64,000 nt of DNA, from positions 124,001 through 188,000 of the forward strand of contig JBAYSX010000002.1 of the NCBI GenBank assembly GCA_041675905.1, in the 5' to 3' direction. The notes below the pieces were generated by a model. The model was not told the DNA's origin, searched no databases, and worked only from the letters and a program-made list of their open reading frames with translations. The stretch is from Sandaracinobacteroides sp041675905 (GTDB lineage Bacteria; Pseudomonadota; Alphaproteobacteria; Sphingomonadales; Sphingomonadaceae). Of the stretch, positions 44,763-52,684 are shown in pieces; position 1 is the first letter of the stretch, and every line of letters starts with the position of its first letter. The position numbers were made by a program, and so were the translations under genes.

Positions 44763-45665
44763 CTATTCAGGGTCAACCAATTGTCGTCGCCGTTGCAACT
44801 TCACGTTTTCCAGTTCGGCAAACCGGTGATAGTCGCGCCAGCCCTTGAGCAGACTGGCCAGCAATTCCCGACCATGCTCATTACGGAACCACAGACGCTT
44901 GATTTGCCGGACAAAGCGCAGGCCCACGGTCAAAAAATGACGGCTTCGCATATGCTTGGCATAAACCGCGCCAGCCCCATATTCGTAAAAGATACCTCGC
45001 AACTGCATCATGTCCTTTATGGGACGGCGGTGATCGTGAGAAACCACAGGTTCAGGAAAATAACCGCCCGCAAACCCTGCGAACGATGCACGCAACGCCA
45101 TATCCCAATCTTCGCCGGCAAACGGTACGCCGCTACCGAAACGCTCGTCGAACAATCCGACGCGGTCCAGGCACGACCGGCTGAATGCCATGTTGGATCC
45201 CTGCACATAGCCGGGTTCCACCATTTGGCCAGGCCGCAAATGTTCCGCCACCGGGGTTTCTCGGCATCCGATCATGGATATCGCCGGGTCAGGATCGTGG
45301 CGCAATATCTTGCCGGTACCATATCCGATATGGTTATCAGCGAATATCTTTTGCCACGCGCGCACATAATCCGGGCGGACATAGCAGTCATCATCGATGA
45401 ACAGGAGAAGGTCTCCCCTGGCCACGGCAATGCCATCATTGCGACCGGCGGAATTGCCTGGTCGGGCGCATCGGACCACCTGGCAGGCGTGGCGGGTTGA
45501 GCGGCCAAAATCCTGCAGCGCCGGCCATGAAACGCCGTCGTCGGAATCATTATCGACGAGTACGATATCGAAATCAGCGCCCGCATCCAGCGCATCGACA
45601 TGGGCAAGACATGTGAACAACCGCTCGCCGCCATTTTTCGTGCACAAGATCAGACTTGCTCGCAT
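44763..45665 (-). CDS. Family 2 glycosyltransferase
   Basis: A 300-residue GT-A glycosyltransferase. The N-terminus ASLILCTKNGGERL is typical, VLVDNDSDDG (35-44) binds the nucleotide, and LLFIDDDC carries the metal-binding DxD (Asp91-93). GEDWDMALRASFAG near 200 provides the ED catalytic-base motif. It ends with basic helices that may touch the membrane. It is probably the first gene of the glycan operon, upstream of the pyruvyltransferase-like gene by about 48 bases. Donor and acceptor unknown. Confidence 0.88.
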   Translation of the reverse strand: MRASLILCTKNGGERLFTCLAHVDALDAGADFDIVLVDNDSDDGVSWPALQDFGRSTRHACQVVRCARPGNSAGRNDGIAVARGDLLLFIDDDCYVRPDYVRAWQKIFADNHIGYGTGKILRHDPDPAISMIGCRETPVAEHLRPGQMVEPGYVQGSNMAFSRSCLDRVGLFDERFGSGVPFAGEDWDMALRASFAGFAGGYFPEPVVSHDHRRPIKDMMQLRGIFYEYGAGAVYAKHMRSRHFLTVGLRFVRQIKRLWFRNEHGRELLASLLKGWRDYHRFAELENVKLQRRRQLVDPE

Positions 45666-45807
45666 AGGCTCGCACCTAAAGCAGCCATATTTGCCCGTCA
45701 AGGCGACTTTGACACAGTGCAGCAATGCCTTCTGCTGCAACGCAGCAATTATCTATCCGGCGGAGGCAGTCGAATTGACTCTCCGAGCCGCCGGTTTTGA
45801 CGGAATC

Positions 45808-46866
45808 TCAGATTTGCGCCAGCGACCCCATGTCGATAACAAAACGATATTTCACATCATTGCGGAGCATCCGCTCATAGGCATTTTCAATATCCTGAAT
45901 CGCGATGATCTCGATATCGGACACGATGCCATGTTCGGCGCAGAAATCGAGCATCTGCTGCGTTTCCGCAATGCCGCCGATCAGCGAGCCTGCCAGACGG
46001 CGGCGGCTGAATATCAGTTTCTGGACCGATGGCGATGGATGTGGCGAACCGGGCGCGCCCAGCATCGTCATGGTCCCGTCGCGCTTCAAAAGTGTCAGAA
46101 ACGCGTCCAGATCATGCGGCGCCGCAACCGTGTTCAGAATGAAATCGAGGCTGTTCGCCCGTGCCGCCATCGCCTCTGCATCGCTCGACACTACCACTTC
46201 ATCCGCGCCCAGCGCCCTTGCGTCGGCGATCTTGGCTTCCGATGTGGTAAAGGCGACGACATGCGCGCCGAGCGCATGGGCCAGCTTGATGGCCATATGG
46301 CCCAGGCCGCCGATGCCGACCACGCCCACCTTGTGCCCCGGCCCGACCTGCCAGTGTCGCAGCGGCGACCAGGTGGTGATGCCGGCGCACAGCAAGGGGG
46401 CAACAGCGGCCAGATCGGCCCCGGCATGGCGGATATTCAGGACAAATTGCTCGCGCACCACGATGATATCGGAGTAACCGCCGAGCGTGTCCTCGCCGGT
46501 TATCCGGTCCTTGCCATCATAGGTGCCGGTAAAACCTTCCTCGCAATATTGTTCCAGGCCATCGTGACAGGACGGGCAGGTCTGGCAGCTGTCGACCATG
46601 CAGCCGACGCCAACGATGTCATCCACGGCAAAGCGCTTCACATCCGGGCCGACCGCCGTTACCCGTCCGACGATTTCGTGGCCGGGCAGGCATGGATAAG
46701 CCGTTTCGCCCCATTCGCCGCGCACTGTGTGCAAATCGCTGTGGCAAACGCCGCAATATTGAATGGCAATCTGCACATCGTCGGGGCGCAACGCCCGGCG
46801 TTCGAAGGTGAACGGAACGAGCGGCTGGTCGCTGGCGGGAGCGGCATATCCACGGGCGGCGGTCAT
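45808..46866 (-). CDS. Zinc-dependent NAD(P) alcohol dehydrogenase (YahK/CAD-like)
   Basis: A 352-residue medium-chain dehydrogenase. Catalytic zinc ligands are Cys in CGVCHSDLHT near residue 40 and His in PGHEIVGRV near 61. The structural zinc site is the four-Cys run in CQTCPSCHDGLEQYC near 94-108. The Rossmann motif GIGGLGHMAIKLAHALG is near 175-191. It resembles broad-specificity aldehyde reductases such as YahK. The ATG has an AAGGAA site. It has normal high G+C and is probably not part of the adjoining glycan operon. Confidence 0.92.
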   Translation of the reverse strand: MTAARGYAAPASDQPLVPFTFERRALRPDDVQIAIQYCGVCHSDLHTVRGEWGETAYPCLPGHEIVGRVTAVGPDVKRFAVDDIVGVGCMVDSCQTCPSCHDGLEQYCEEGFTGTYDGKDRITGEDTLGGYSDIIVVREQFVLNIRHAGADLAAVAPLLCAGITTWSPLRHWQVGPGHKVGVVGIGGLGHMAIKLAHALGAHVVAFTTSEAKIADARALGADEVVVSSDAEAMAARANSLDFILNTVAAPHDLDAFLTLLKRDGTMTMLGAPGSPHPSPSVQKLIFSRRRLAGSLIGGIAETQQMLDFCAEHGIVSDIEIIAIQDIENAYERMLRNDVKYRFVIDMGSLAQI

Positions 46867-46917
46867 GGGATTCCTTTCGTCAGAGGGGGGCGATGGCTAT
46901 CTGGCAGCTTTCGCCCC

Positions 46918-47628
46918 TCAAGTCAGCAGCCATAGCGGAAAAGCTGCCATCGCCAGACAGGCACCCAGCGGTAATACCGTATCGGCGGCGATGGTTTCCC
47001 CGCGCAAACGGCGCACGGCAACGAGCATAAGGCCGATCAGGGAAGCAGCCAGCAACAGCATCGGCAATTGTTGCCAGCCGAGCCACGCACCAAGCGCCGC
47101 CGTCAGTTTCACGTCGCCCATCCCCAGGCCCTCACGCTGACGCAGATGACGATAGGCCAGCGCCAGCGCCAGCAACACCCCGCCGCCTGCCGCAAAACCG
47201 ATCAGCCGGTCGGTAAATTGCCCGGCTCCGAATCCCAGCCCCAGCGCCGCCAGCGGCAGGGTCAGCGCATCGGGCAGCCAATGATGCTCGGCATCGAGCG
47301 CTATCAGCGCCACCAGAAGCCAGCCTGACAACGCGCCGGTCAGCCCAACCCATCCCGGATGCGCCAGACAGGCCAGCGCGCCGACCACGGAGCAAGACAG
47401 TTCGATGAGCGGATGCCGCCGGTCGATTGCCGCGCCACAATGCCGGCAGCGCCCGTGCTGCCAAAGGAAAGACAGTAAAGGCACCAGTTCCCAGGGCTTC
47501 AGCGTTGCGCCGCAGGAATCGCAGGCGGATCGCCCGACCAAACCGCGTTCCTGCGGCCAGCGCAGCACAAGGGTGGCGAGGAAACTGCCCGCAACCAGTC
47601 CGAGAAGAGCGCCGATCGCTGGCCACAT
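46918..47628 (-). CDS. Prepilin peptidase / type IV leader peptidase
   Basis: A 236-residue polytopic aspartic protease that cleaves type IV prepilin or pseudopilin leaders and may N-methylate them. The N-terminal cytosolic loop has paired CxxC motifs (CDSC near 36 and CRHC near 65), and the catalytic aspartates are in ALDAEHHWLPD near 122 and GMGDVKLTAALG near 180. The ATG at 47628 gives a first helix directly; the ribosome site is weak. It is divergent from a small ribbon-helix-helix gene. No pilus genes are nearby. Confidence 0.92.
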   Translation of the reverse strand: MWPAIGALLGLVAGSFLATLVLRWPQERGLVGRSACDSCGATLKPWELVPLLSFLWQHGRCRHCGAAIDRRHPLIELSCSVVGALACLAHPGWVGLTGALSGWLLVALIALDAEHHWLPDALTLPLAALGLGFGAGQFTDRLIGFAAGGGVLLALALAYRHLRQREGLGMGDVKLTAALGAWLGWQQLPMLLLAASLIGLMLVAVRRLRGETIAADTVLPLGACLAMAAFPLWLLT

Positions 47629-47675
47629 GCGGCCATGGCATGCGATGCAACGGCTGCTCAAGTAAAGGGGGCAAT

Positions 47676-47885
47676 ATGGCCGGTCTTGTCAAACGCAGCT
47701 TCACCATCCAGGGGCATCGCACATCCGTGGCGCTGGAACCCATATTCTGGACAGCGCTGGATCAGGCGGCGGCGGCGGAAGGTTTGACGGTAACGGCGCT
47801 GGTGACGCAGATCGACGAGGCGCGCGACGCCCCGCTTGCCAGTGCGCTGCGCGTATGGCTGTTCAGACGAGTTTCAGCAGAATAA
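47676..47885 (+). CDS. Ribbon-helix-helix domain protein
   Basis: A 69-residue protein reading as an RHH domain of the PF13467 type: a basic beta strand (KRSFTIQGHRTSVALE), a helix (FWTALDQAAAAEG), and a second helix (TVTALVTQIDEAR). Such proteins bind DNA as dimers or act as small regulators of unknown target. AAAGGGGG precedes the ATG. The 3' end overlaps the convergent NUDIX gene by 23 bases. Confidence 0.82.
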   Translation: MAGLVKRSFTIQGHRTSVALEPIFWTALDQAAAAEGLTVTALVTQIDEARDAPLASALRVWLFRRVSAE

Positions 47886-48375
47886 GCATCCGCATATCGA
47901 GACAACTGCCGCGCGCCCGCGCCGTATCCAGAAAGGCGGGAATGTCGCTGAGTGGCACGACATGCACCTCGATCCCCTCGCCTTCGACACCGCCGCCGGG
48001 GCCGACGCGCGTAAGACCGGTGGCGCGGTAGAAGTGAAATTCCTCGCCCACCATCCCGGGCGATGACGCGAATTTGCCGATATTCTCCCAATGTGCGGCT
48101 TCAAAGCCGGTTTCCTCCAGCAATTCGCGCCTGGCCGAATCGAAAGGATCTTCGCCGGGGCATTCATCGCCGACGAGACCGGCAGGCAATTCGATGCAGG
48201 ATCGCCCCAGCGGCGGGCGGAACTGTTCAACCAGCACGACTTCGCCGGCCTCCGTCAGCGCCAGGATGACGGCTGCTTCCACGCCATTGACGCGGCGCAC
48301 AAATTCCCATCGCCCGCCCGAACCGAAGGGCGTCACATGCATTTCGAGGAAGCGCCCCCGCCACGCCGCCGTCAT
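47863..48375 (-). CDS. NUDIX hydrolase, ADP-ribose pyrophosphatase-like
   Basis: A 170-residue NUDIX enzyme hydrolysing a nucleoside diphosphate linked to another moiety. The full Nudix box fits Gx5Ex7REUxEExGU (GDECPGE ... RELLEETGF, about residues 68-90). The segment VVLVEQFRPPLGRSCIELPAGLV before it is typical of ADP-ribose pyrophosphatases. It is divergent from alanine dehydrogenase; the 107-bp gap holds promoters for both, not resolved here. Confidence 0.9.
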   Translation of the reverse strand: MTAAWRGRFLEMHVTPFGSGGRWEFVRRVNGVEAAVILALTEAGEVVLVEQFRPPLGRSCIELPAGLVGDECPGEDPFDSARRELLEETGFEAAHWENIGKFASSPGMVGEEFHFYRATGLTRVGPGGGVEGEGIEVHVVPLSDIPAFLDTARARGSCLDMRMLILLKLV

Positions 48376-48482
48376 GCGGCGGCCCGGATACGACGAATTT
48401 TTTTCATGACAATCGGCATGCGGCCATCTAGCACCACCCCTTACCCGGCGGAAGCAGCAATTCCGTCAGATCGAGGATTGTT

Positions 48483-49589
48483 ATGCGGATCGGAATACCC
48501 AACGAAATCAAGGAACAGGAATCGCGCGTTGGGCTGACTCCGGCGGCGGTCGCCGAACTTGTGACGCTGGGCCATCAGGTGTCGGTGGAGAGCAACGCGG
48601 GGGCGGGTATCGACCTTTTCGATGAAGATTATGCATCCGCTGGCGCGCGGATCGTCAGCAGTCCGTCACAGCTTTACGGCGAATCCGATCTGATCGTGAA
48701 GGTGAAGGAGCCGCTGCCATCCGAAATCGCGCTGCTGGAGCCGCGCCACACACTGTTCGCCTATCTGCATCTTGCCGCCGATCGCGCCCAGGCGGAAGGG
48801 CTGCTGAAGAGCGGCGCGACCTGCCTCGCCTATGAAACTGTCACCGACCGCCGGGGCGCGCTGCCATTGCTGCGCCCCATGTCGGAAGTGGCAGGGCGGA
48901 TGGCGATCCAGGTGGGTGCGCATTTGCTGGAAAAACAGCCCGGCGGGCGCGGCATCCTGCTAAGCGGCGTGCCGGGTGTAGAACCGGGGCGCGTGGTGAT
49001 TCTCGGCGGCGGCGTCAGCGGGCTGAACGCCGCGCATATCGCTGTCGGCATGCGCGCCGATGTCGTCATTCTTGATATTTCGGTGCAGCGCCTGACGGAA
49101 CTGGACGAAATTTTCCTTGGCCGCGTGCGTACCGCCTATGCTTCGCGCGCGGCGATTGCAGACGCGGTGAAGAACGCGGATCTGGTCATCGGCGCGGTGC
49201 TGGTGCCGGGGGCTGCAGCACCGCGTCTGGTCACCCGCGATATGCTGCCGACGATGAAACGCGGCGCGGTTCTGGTGGATATCGCGGTCGATCAGGGCGG
49301 TTGTTTCGAATCCACCCGGCCCACCACGCACGAGAACCCCACTTTCGTCGAGCAAGGCGTGGTGCATTATTGTGTCGGCAATATGCCGGGTGGCGTTGCG
49401 CGCACCTCCACCTTTGCGCTGGTCCACGCAACCTTGCCTTATGTGCTGCGCCTCGCCGGACTCGGCGCGGACCGGGCGATGGCGGCGGATCCAGGCCTGG
49501 CCAACGGGTTGAACGTCCACGCCGGCGCCATCACCCACCGTGCGGTGGCCGAAGCGCTTCCTGGCCTGCCGACGCATTTCACCTCTTGA
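48483..49589 (+). CDS. ald: Alanine dehydrogenase
   Basis: A 368-residue NAD-dependent enzyme for reversible L-alanine/pyruvate conversion with ammonia. The N-terminus MRIGIPNEIKEQESRVGLTP is diagnostic; Lys75-type and His96-type pocket residues fall in VKVKEPLP and AYLHLAAD. The NAD Rossmann motif is VILGGGVSGLNAA near 178. A GAGG element precedes the ATG at 48483. Its stop codon overlaps the putative -35 element of ssrA. Confidence 0.96.
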   Translation: MRIGIPNEIKEQESRVGLTPAAVAELVTLGHQVSVESNAGAGIDLFDEDYASAGARIVSSPSQLYGESDLIVKVKEPLPSEIALLEPRHTLFAYLHLAADRAQAEGLLKSGATCLAYETVTDRRGALPLLRPMSEVAGRMAIQVGAHLLEKQPGGRGILLSGVPGVEPGRVVILGGGVSGLNAAHIAVGMRADVVILDISVQRLTELDEIFLGRVRTAYASRAAIADAVKNADLVIGAVLVPGAAAPRLVTRDMLPTMKRGAVLVDIAVDQGGCFESTRPTTHENPTFVEQGVVHYCVGNMPGGVARTSTFALVHATLPYVLRLAGLGADRAMAADPGLANGLNVHAGAITHRAVAEALPGLPTHFTS

Positions 49590-49614
49590 AGCCCGCCCCG
49601 CCTGCCCCTATGTT
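49586..49614 (+). promoter_or_regulatory. Candidate sigma-70 promoter for ssrA
   Basis: TTGAAG (49586-49591) and TATGTT (49609-49614) are separated by exactly 17 bases and match the consensus at 4 of 6 positions each. Predicted start near 49621, just at the 5' boundary of the tmRNA. Confidence 0.5.
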
Positions 49615-49620
49615 CGTCGG

Positions 49621-49945
49621 GCTGCCTCGGCAGCTATGACAGTAGATGGTTAAGCAAAATAAGCGTATCGGACCCGGAGGGCAGTACTCCGGCGCCTCCA
49701 CCAAAATCTATGGGGGCGAAACAGGATCGACGAGCGTGGTAAAGGCTTTGACTGCTGTTCGGCACGGTTCCGCCGTATTGGGCCAAATCCACAAATGCCA
49801 ACGATAACGAGGCATTCGCGATCGCTGCGTAACCCCAACCCCAACGGGTAAAGGTTATAAAGCTTAAGCGCGGTTCGGGCCGCACCGGGCAACAGAAGCG
49901 GAATCCAGCGGTTTGGGGGGCACCGGGCAACAGAAGCTCCCCGCT
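49621..49945 (+). ncRNA. ssrA: Permuted two-piece tmRNA (alpha-tmRNA)
   Basis: tmRNA rescues stalled ribosomes by adding a degradation tag. The acceptor piece comes first and ends CGCCTCC-A-CCA (CCA at 49701-49703). An 8-base spacer follows, then the coding piece starts GGGGGCG (49712-49718). The two 7-base strands pair with a G3-U70 wobble, the alanine identity signal. The D-arm-like GGATCGACG lies at 49724-49732. The tag frame 49797-49832 reads ANDNEAFAIAA then TAA. Outer ends are approximate. The T-loop reads GGCAGTA, unlike tRNA. Two hairpins with identical loops close the 3' region. Confidence 0.92.
49882..49937 (+). repeat. Duplicated hairpin loop at the 3' end of ssrA
   Basis: The 18-base sequence GCACCGGGCAACAGAAGC occurs at 49882-49899 and again at 49920-49937. 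Each copy is closed by a different stem (CCGC/GCGG for the first; GGGGGGC/GCTCCCC with one G-U for the second), so loops are identical while stems differ. Confidence 0.8.
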
Positions 49946-50110
49946 CACCTCATTATTGCAATTGCCTCGCAATGTAAAAAGCGTTACGCCGGAGTCGGGC
50001 CTGGCACATGTCAGGGTGGAATTCCGGCGGGAGTTGATCTTGCGCAAGGACTTTCCGCCACGATTCGTCAGGCTCACTTGTTCCGGAGTCAGGGGTGAGA
50101 GTCAGGATTG

Positions 50111-50899
50111 ATGGCCAGCCACGCGTTCGATAGCGCCTGCAGCACGGTGTTCGCGCCCGATTCCGCCGCAGTGGAACGGCGTTTGCGGCGTGGGCCAGTG
50201 CTGGTCAGGCCACCAGAAGTCGAACCCGCCGCGCAGCCCGAACCGGATTTTTTCACCCGCCGTTTCAACTGGAAGGCCGCCTTCCTCATCCTGGTCCTGC
50301 ATATTCTCGCCATCGGTGCGATCCTTGTGCAGAAACACCAACAGGCGAAGATTCCCCTTGAAGCGCCGATTCTCGTCAATCTTATGGCCCCGGTCGCACC
50401 CCCGGCGGCAAGTCCGCCGCCGCCCGAAATCACCATGACCACGCCGCCGGTCGTCGTGCCGCCGCCGGTTTTCACCATCGCCAATCCGCCGCCCTCGATC
50501 ACAGCGGTCGTTTCCTCCACACCGCCCTCCCCCACTCCCACACCGGCTCGGGTTATCGCCGTCACGCCCACACCGGCTTTCACTGTCGCCGCACCCGTTG
50601 CCGCCCCTGCCACTTCAGAAAGCGCGGACCTCTCCGCCGGGCTGATCCGCGCCGAGCCGCCACGCTATCCATTCGAATCACGCCGTCGCAAGGAAGAAGG
50701 CGTCGTAACGCTGGCCGTCACCCTCAATCCGCAGGGCGAGGTAGCGGAAATTGCCATCCGTGAAAGCAGCGGCTGGGATCGGCTGGACGATGCGGCGCTG
50801 CAAGCCGTGCGCCGCTGGCGCTGGCGTCCGCAAATGCGCGATGGCCAACCGGTCAGCGTGCGCGGGCTGGTCGAAATTCCTTTCCGTCTCAGCCGATAA
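50111..50899 (+). CDS. TonB family energy-transducer protein
   Basis: A 262-residue protein with a cytosolic N-terminal segment of about 55 residues, a single transmembrane helix (56-75, KAAFLILVLHILAIGAIL), a Pro/Thr/Val-rich periplasmic linker (about 85-185), and a TonB C-terminal domain (about 187-262, PPRYPFESRRRKEEGVVTLAV and WRWRPQMRDGQPV). It would couple ExbBD proton flow to outer-membrane receptors. The N-terminal segment is longer than in classical TonB. The ATG at 50111 is preferred to the TTG at 50108. No exbBD adjacent. Confidence 0.9.
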   Translation: MASHAFDSACSTVFAPDSAAVERRLRRGPVLVRPPEVEPAAQPEPDFFTRRFNWKAAFLILVLHILAIGAILVQKHQQAKIPLEAPILVNLMAPVAPPAASPPPPEITMTTPPVVVPPPVFTIANPPPSITAVVSSTPPSPTPTPARVIAVTPTPAFTVAAPVAAPATSESADLSAGLIRAEPPRYPFESRRRKEEGVVTLAVTLNPQGEVAEIAIRESSGWDRLDDAALQAVRRWRWRPQMRDGQPVSVRGLVEIPFRLSR

Positions 50900-50944
50900 C
50901 GCCGCATTGCATCGCGCCCGGGATACGGGATAGCGTTCGCGACC

Positions 50945-51685
50945 ATGGACAGTTACGCCGGGCCGGTCAAACCCGTATCCGCCGCCGCCATCGTCGGCGA
51001 ACGGCTGCGCTATTATGATTATTGCATGACGGCCTTTGCCGTCTTGCTGATCTGCGCCAATCTGATCGGCGCGGCGAAGGTAGCGACCATCGAATTGCCG
51101 GTTATCGGCGCGCTGACCTTTGGTGCCGGGATCCTGTTTTTCCCGCTATCCTATGTGCTGGGCGACGTACTCACCGAAGTCTATGGCTATGCCCGCGCCC
51201 GCCGCGTCGTATGGGTCGGGTTTGCCGCCTCCATTTTCGCCGCCGGCATGGCGGCGTTTATCGTCGCCATTCCACCCGCCGCCGACTGGGAGGGCCAGGA
51301 AGCGCTCGCCAGCGTCATGGGCCAGGCCCCGCGAATCTTCGCTGCCTCCATCCTCGCCTTCTGGGCCGGCGAATTCGTCAACGCGTTCGTGATGGCGCGG
51401 ATGAAAGTTCTGACACGCGGCAAGCATTTGTGGGCGCGCACCATTGGCTCCACAGTTGCCGGTCAGGGCGTGGACAGCCTGATCTTTTATCCCGTCGCCT
51501 TCCTCGGCGTATGGGAAACGAAGCTGATACTCGTGGTGATGATCACCAACTATCTGCTGAAGGTTACATGGGAAGCCATGCTTACCCCGGTTACCTACAA
51601 GGTCGTCGCCTTCATGAAACGCCGCGAAGGGCTGGATGTGTTCGACGAAGGCACGGATTTCACGCCCTTCCGGACGCGGATTTAA
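50945..51685 (+). CDS. Queuosine precursor transporter (YhhQ/QPTR family)
   Basis: A 246-residue membrane protein with six or seven helices. Family segments include LSYVLGDVLTEVYGYARARRVVW near residue 70-90, FWAGEFVNAFVMARMKVLT near 140 and RTIGSTVAGQGVDSLIFYPVAF near 170. YhhQ imports queuosine precursors preQ0/preQ1 in E. coli. It starts at ATG 50945, 45 bases after the TonB-like gene, and is convergent with purQ. Confidence 0.92.
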   Translation: MDSYAGPVKPVSAAAIVGERLRYYDYCMTAFAVLLICANLIGAAKVATIELPVIGALTFGAGILFFPLSYVLGDVLTEVYGYARARRVVWVGFAASIFAAGMAAFIVAIPPAADWEGQEALASVMGQAPRIFAASILAFWAGEFVNAFVMARMKVLTRGKHLWARTIGSTVAGQGVDSLIFYPVAFLGVWETKLILVVMITNYLLKVTWEAMLTPVTYKVVAFMKRREGLDVFDEGTDFTPFRTRI

Positions 51686-51692
51686 AGCCTCC

Positions 51693-52358
51693 CTACGCGA
51701 TCGCCGCGACCAGGCTTTCGAACATCCGCCGCCCGTCGGTTCCGCCATGCGCAGCTTCTACCATACGCTCGGGGTGCGGCATCAGGCCCAACACATTGCC
51801 GCGTTCGTTGATGACGCCCGCGATGTTCCGGACAGAACCGTTGACGGTTTCAGCATAGCGGAAAGCCACCTGGCCCTGTTGCTCCAGCCGGTCGAGCGTC
51901 GCATCGTCGGCGGTATAATTGCCGTCATGATGGGCGACCGGCAGAATCAGTTTCTCGCCCGGCCTGTAGGCGCGGGTGAAAGGGGTATCCGCATTGACGA
52001 CTTCCAGGGTCACATCGCGGCAGATGAAATCGAGACCGGCGTTGCGCATCAATGCGCCAGGCAGCAGGCCCGATTCGGTCAGCACCTGAAAACCGTTGCA
52101 AATGCCCAGCACCGGCACACCGCGATCCGCAGCCGCGATGACTTCGCGCATGATCGGGGAACGGGCGGCGATTGCGCCCGATCGCAGATAATCGCCGAAG
52201 CTGAAACCGCCCGGGATGCCGATGAAATCAATATCCGCCGGCAAGACATGATCGTCATGCCACAGCGCCAGCGGTTTGCGTCCGCTCACCTGTTCCAGCG
52301 CGACCATCAGATCCCGGTCGCAGTTGGAGCCGGGGAAGACTATGACTGCGGCTTTCAT
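51693..52358 (-). CDS. purQ: Phosphoribosylformylglycinamidine synthase subunit PurQ
   Basis: A 221-residue glutaminase subunit supplying ammonia to PurL for FGAR to FGAM conversion in purine synthesis. The class I glutamine amidotransferase nucleophile Cys is in GVPVLGICNGFQVL near residue 86, and the His-Glu pair is in GLMPHPERM near 197. N-terminus MKAAVIVFPGSNCDRD is typical. It follows purS by 13 bases. PurL is not in the window. Confidence 0.96.
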   Translation of the reverse strand: MKAAVIVFPGSNCDRDLMVALEQVSGRKPLALWHDDHVLPADIDFIGIPGGFSFGDYLRSGAIAARSPIMREVIAAADRGVPVLGICNGFQVLTESGLLPGALMRNAGLDFICRDVTLEVVNADTPFTRAYRPGEKLILPVAHHDGNYTADDATLDRLEQQGQVAFRYAETVNGSVRNIAGVINERGNVLGLMPHPERMVEAAHGGTDGRRMFESLVAAIA

Positions 52359-52371
52359 GATCTGCGCGCCT

Positions 52372-52602
52372 CTATTCCAGCTCGACGCGGAAATTTTCGA
52401 TGACGGTGTTTGCCAGCAATTTGCGCGCCATATCCTCGACCTGATCGGCGGTGGTGCCATCGGCCACGTCCAGTTCGATGACCCGCCCGACGCGCACGTC
52501 GGATATATCGGCGAACCCGAGCGATTCGAGAGCGTGGTGGATGGCGCGCCCCTGCGGATCGAGGACGCCAGGCTTCAGATTGACGGTGACACGGGCTTTC
52601 AT
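52372..52602 (-). CDS. purS: Phosphoribosylformylglycinamidine synthase subunit PurS
   Basis: A 76-residue small subunit bridging PurQ and PurL. N-terminus MKARVTVNLKPGVLDPQGRA and the central ISDVRVGRVIELDV are diagnostic. The start at 52602 matches family length exactly. It is cotranscribed with purQ. A strong terminator upstream (52641-52664) separates it from the PEP-CTERM gene, so it must have its own promoter in the short interval 52603-52640 or rely on readthrough. Confidence 0.95.
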   Translation of the reverse strand: MKARVTVNLKPGVLDPQGRAIHHALESLGFADISDVRVGRVIELDVADGTTADQVEDMARKLLANTVIENFRVELE

Positions 52603-52640
52603 AATCATCCGCCTATGCGCCAGAGCGCGCCCAAAAGAAA

Positions 52641-52664
52641 GGGGCAGGAATCGCTTCCTGCCCC
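52641..52664 (-). terminator. Rho-independent terminator after PEP-CTERM gene 3
   Basis: Perfect 10-bp stem GGGGCAGGAA / TTCCTGCCCC with TCGC loop, followed on the minus strand by TTTCTTTTGG. It lies 20 bases past the stop at 52685. Confidence 0.85.
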
Positions 52665-52684
52665 ATCCCCCCGTAATGGAAAAG

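Noticed and set aside
39225..45665. Integrase, transposase, direct repeat or attachment site flanking the glycan locus
   Set aside because: None seen; the neighbouring tRNA genes are absent and no flanking repeats were recognised, so a mobile-island mechanism is unsupported.
49621..49634. Hairpin GCTGCC-TC-GGCAGC considered as the ald terminator
   Set aside because: No T-run follows and it coincides with the predicted tmRNA transcript start, so it is more likely part of the tmRNA 5' region.
49634..50077. A 147-codon minus-strand frame across the ald-TonB gap
   Set aside because: The region is explained by the permuted tmRNA gene; the frame has no ribosome site or protein-like features.
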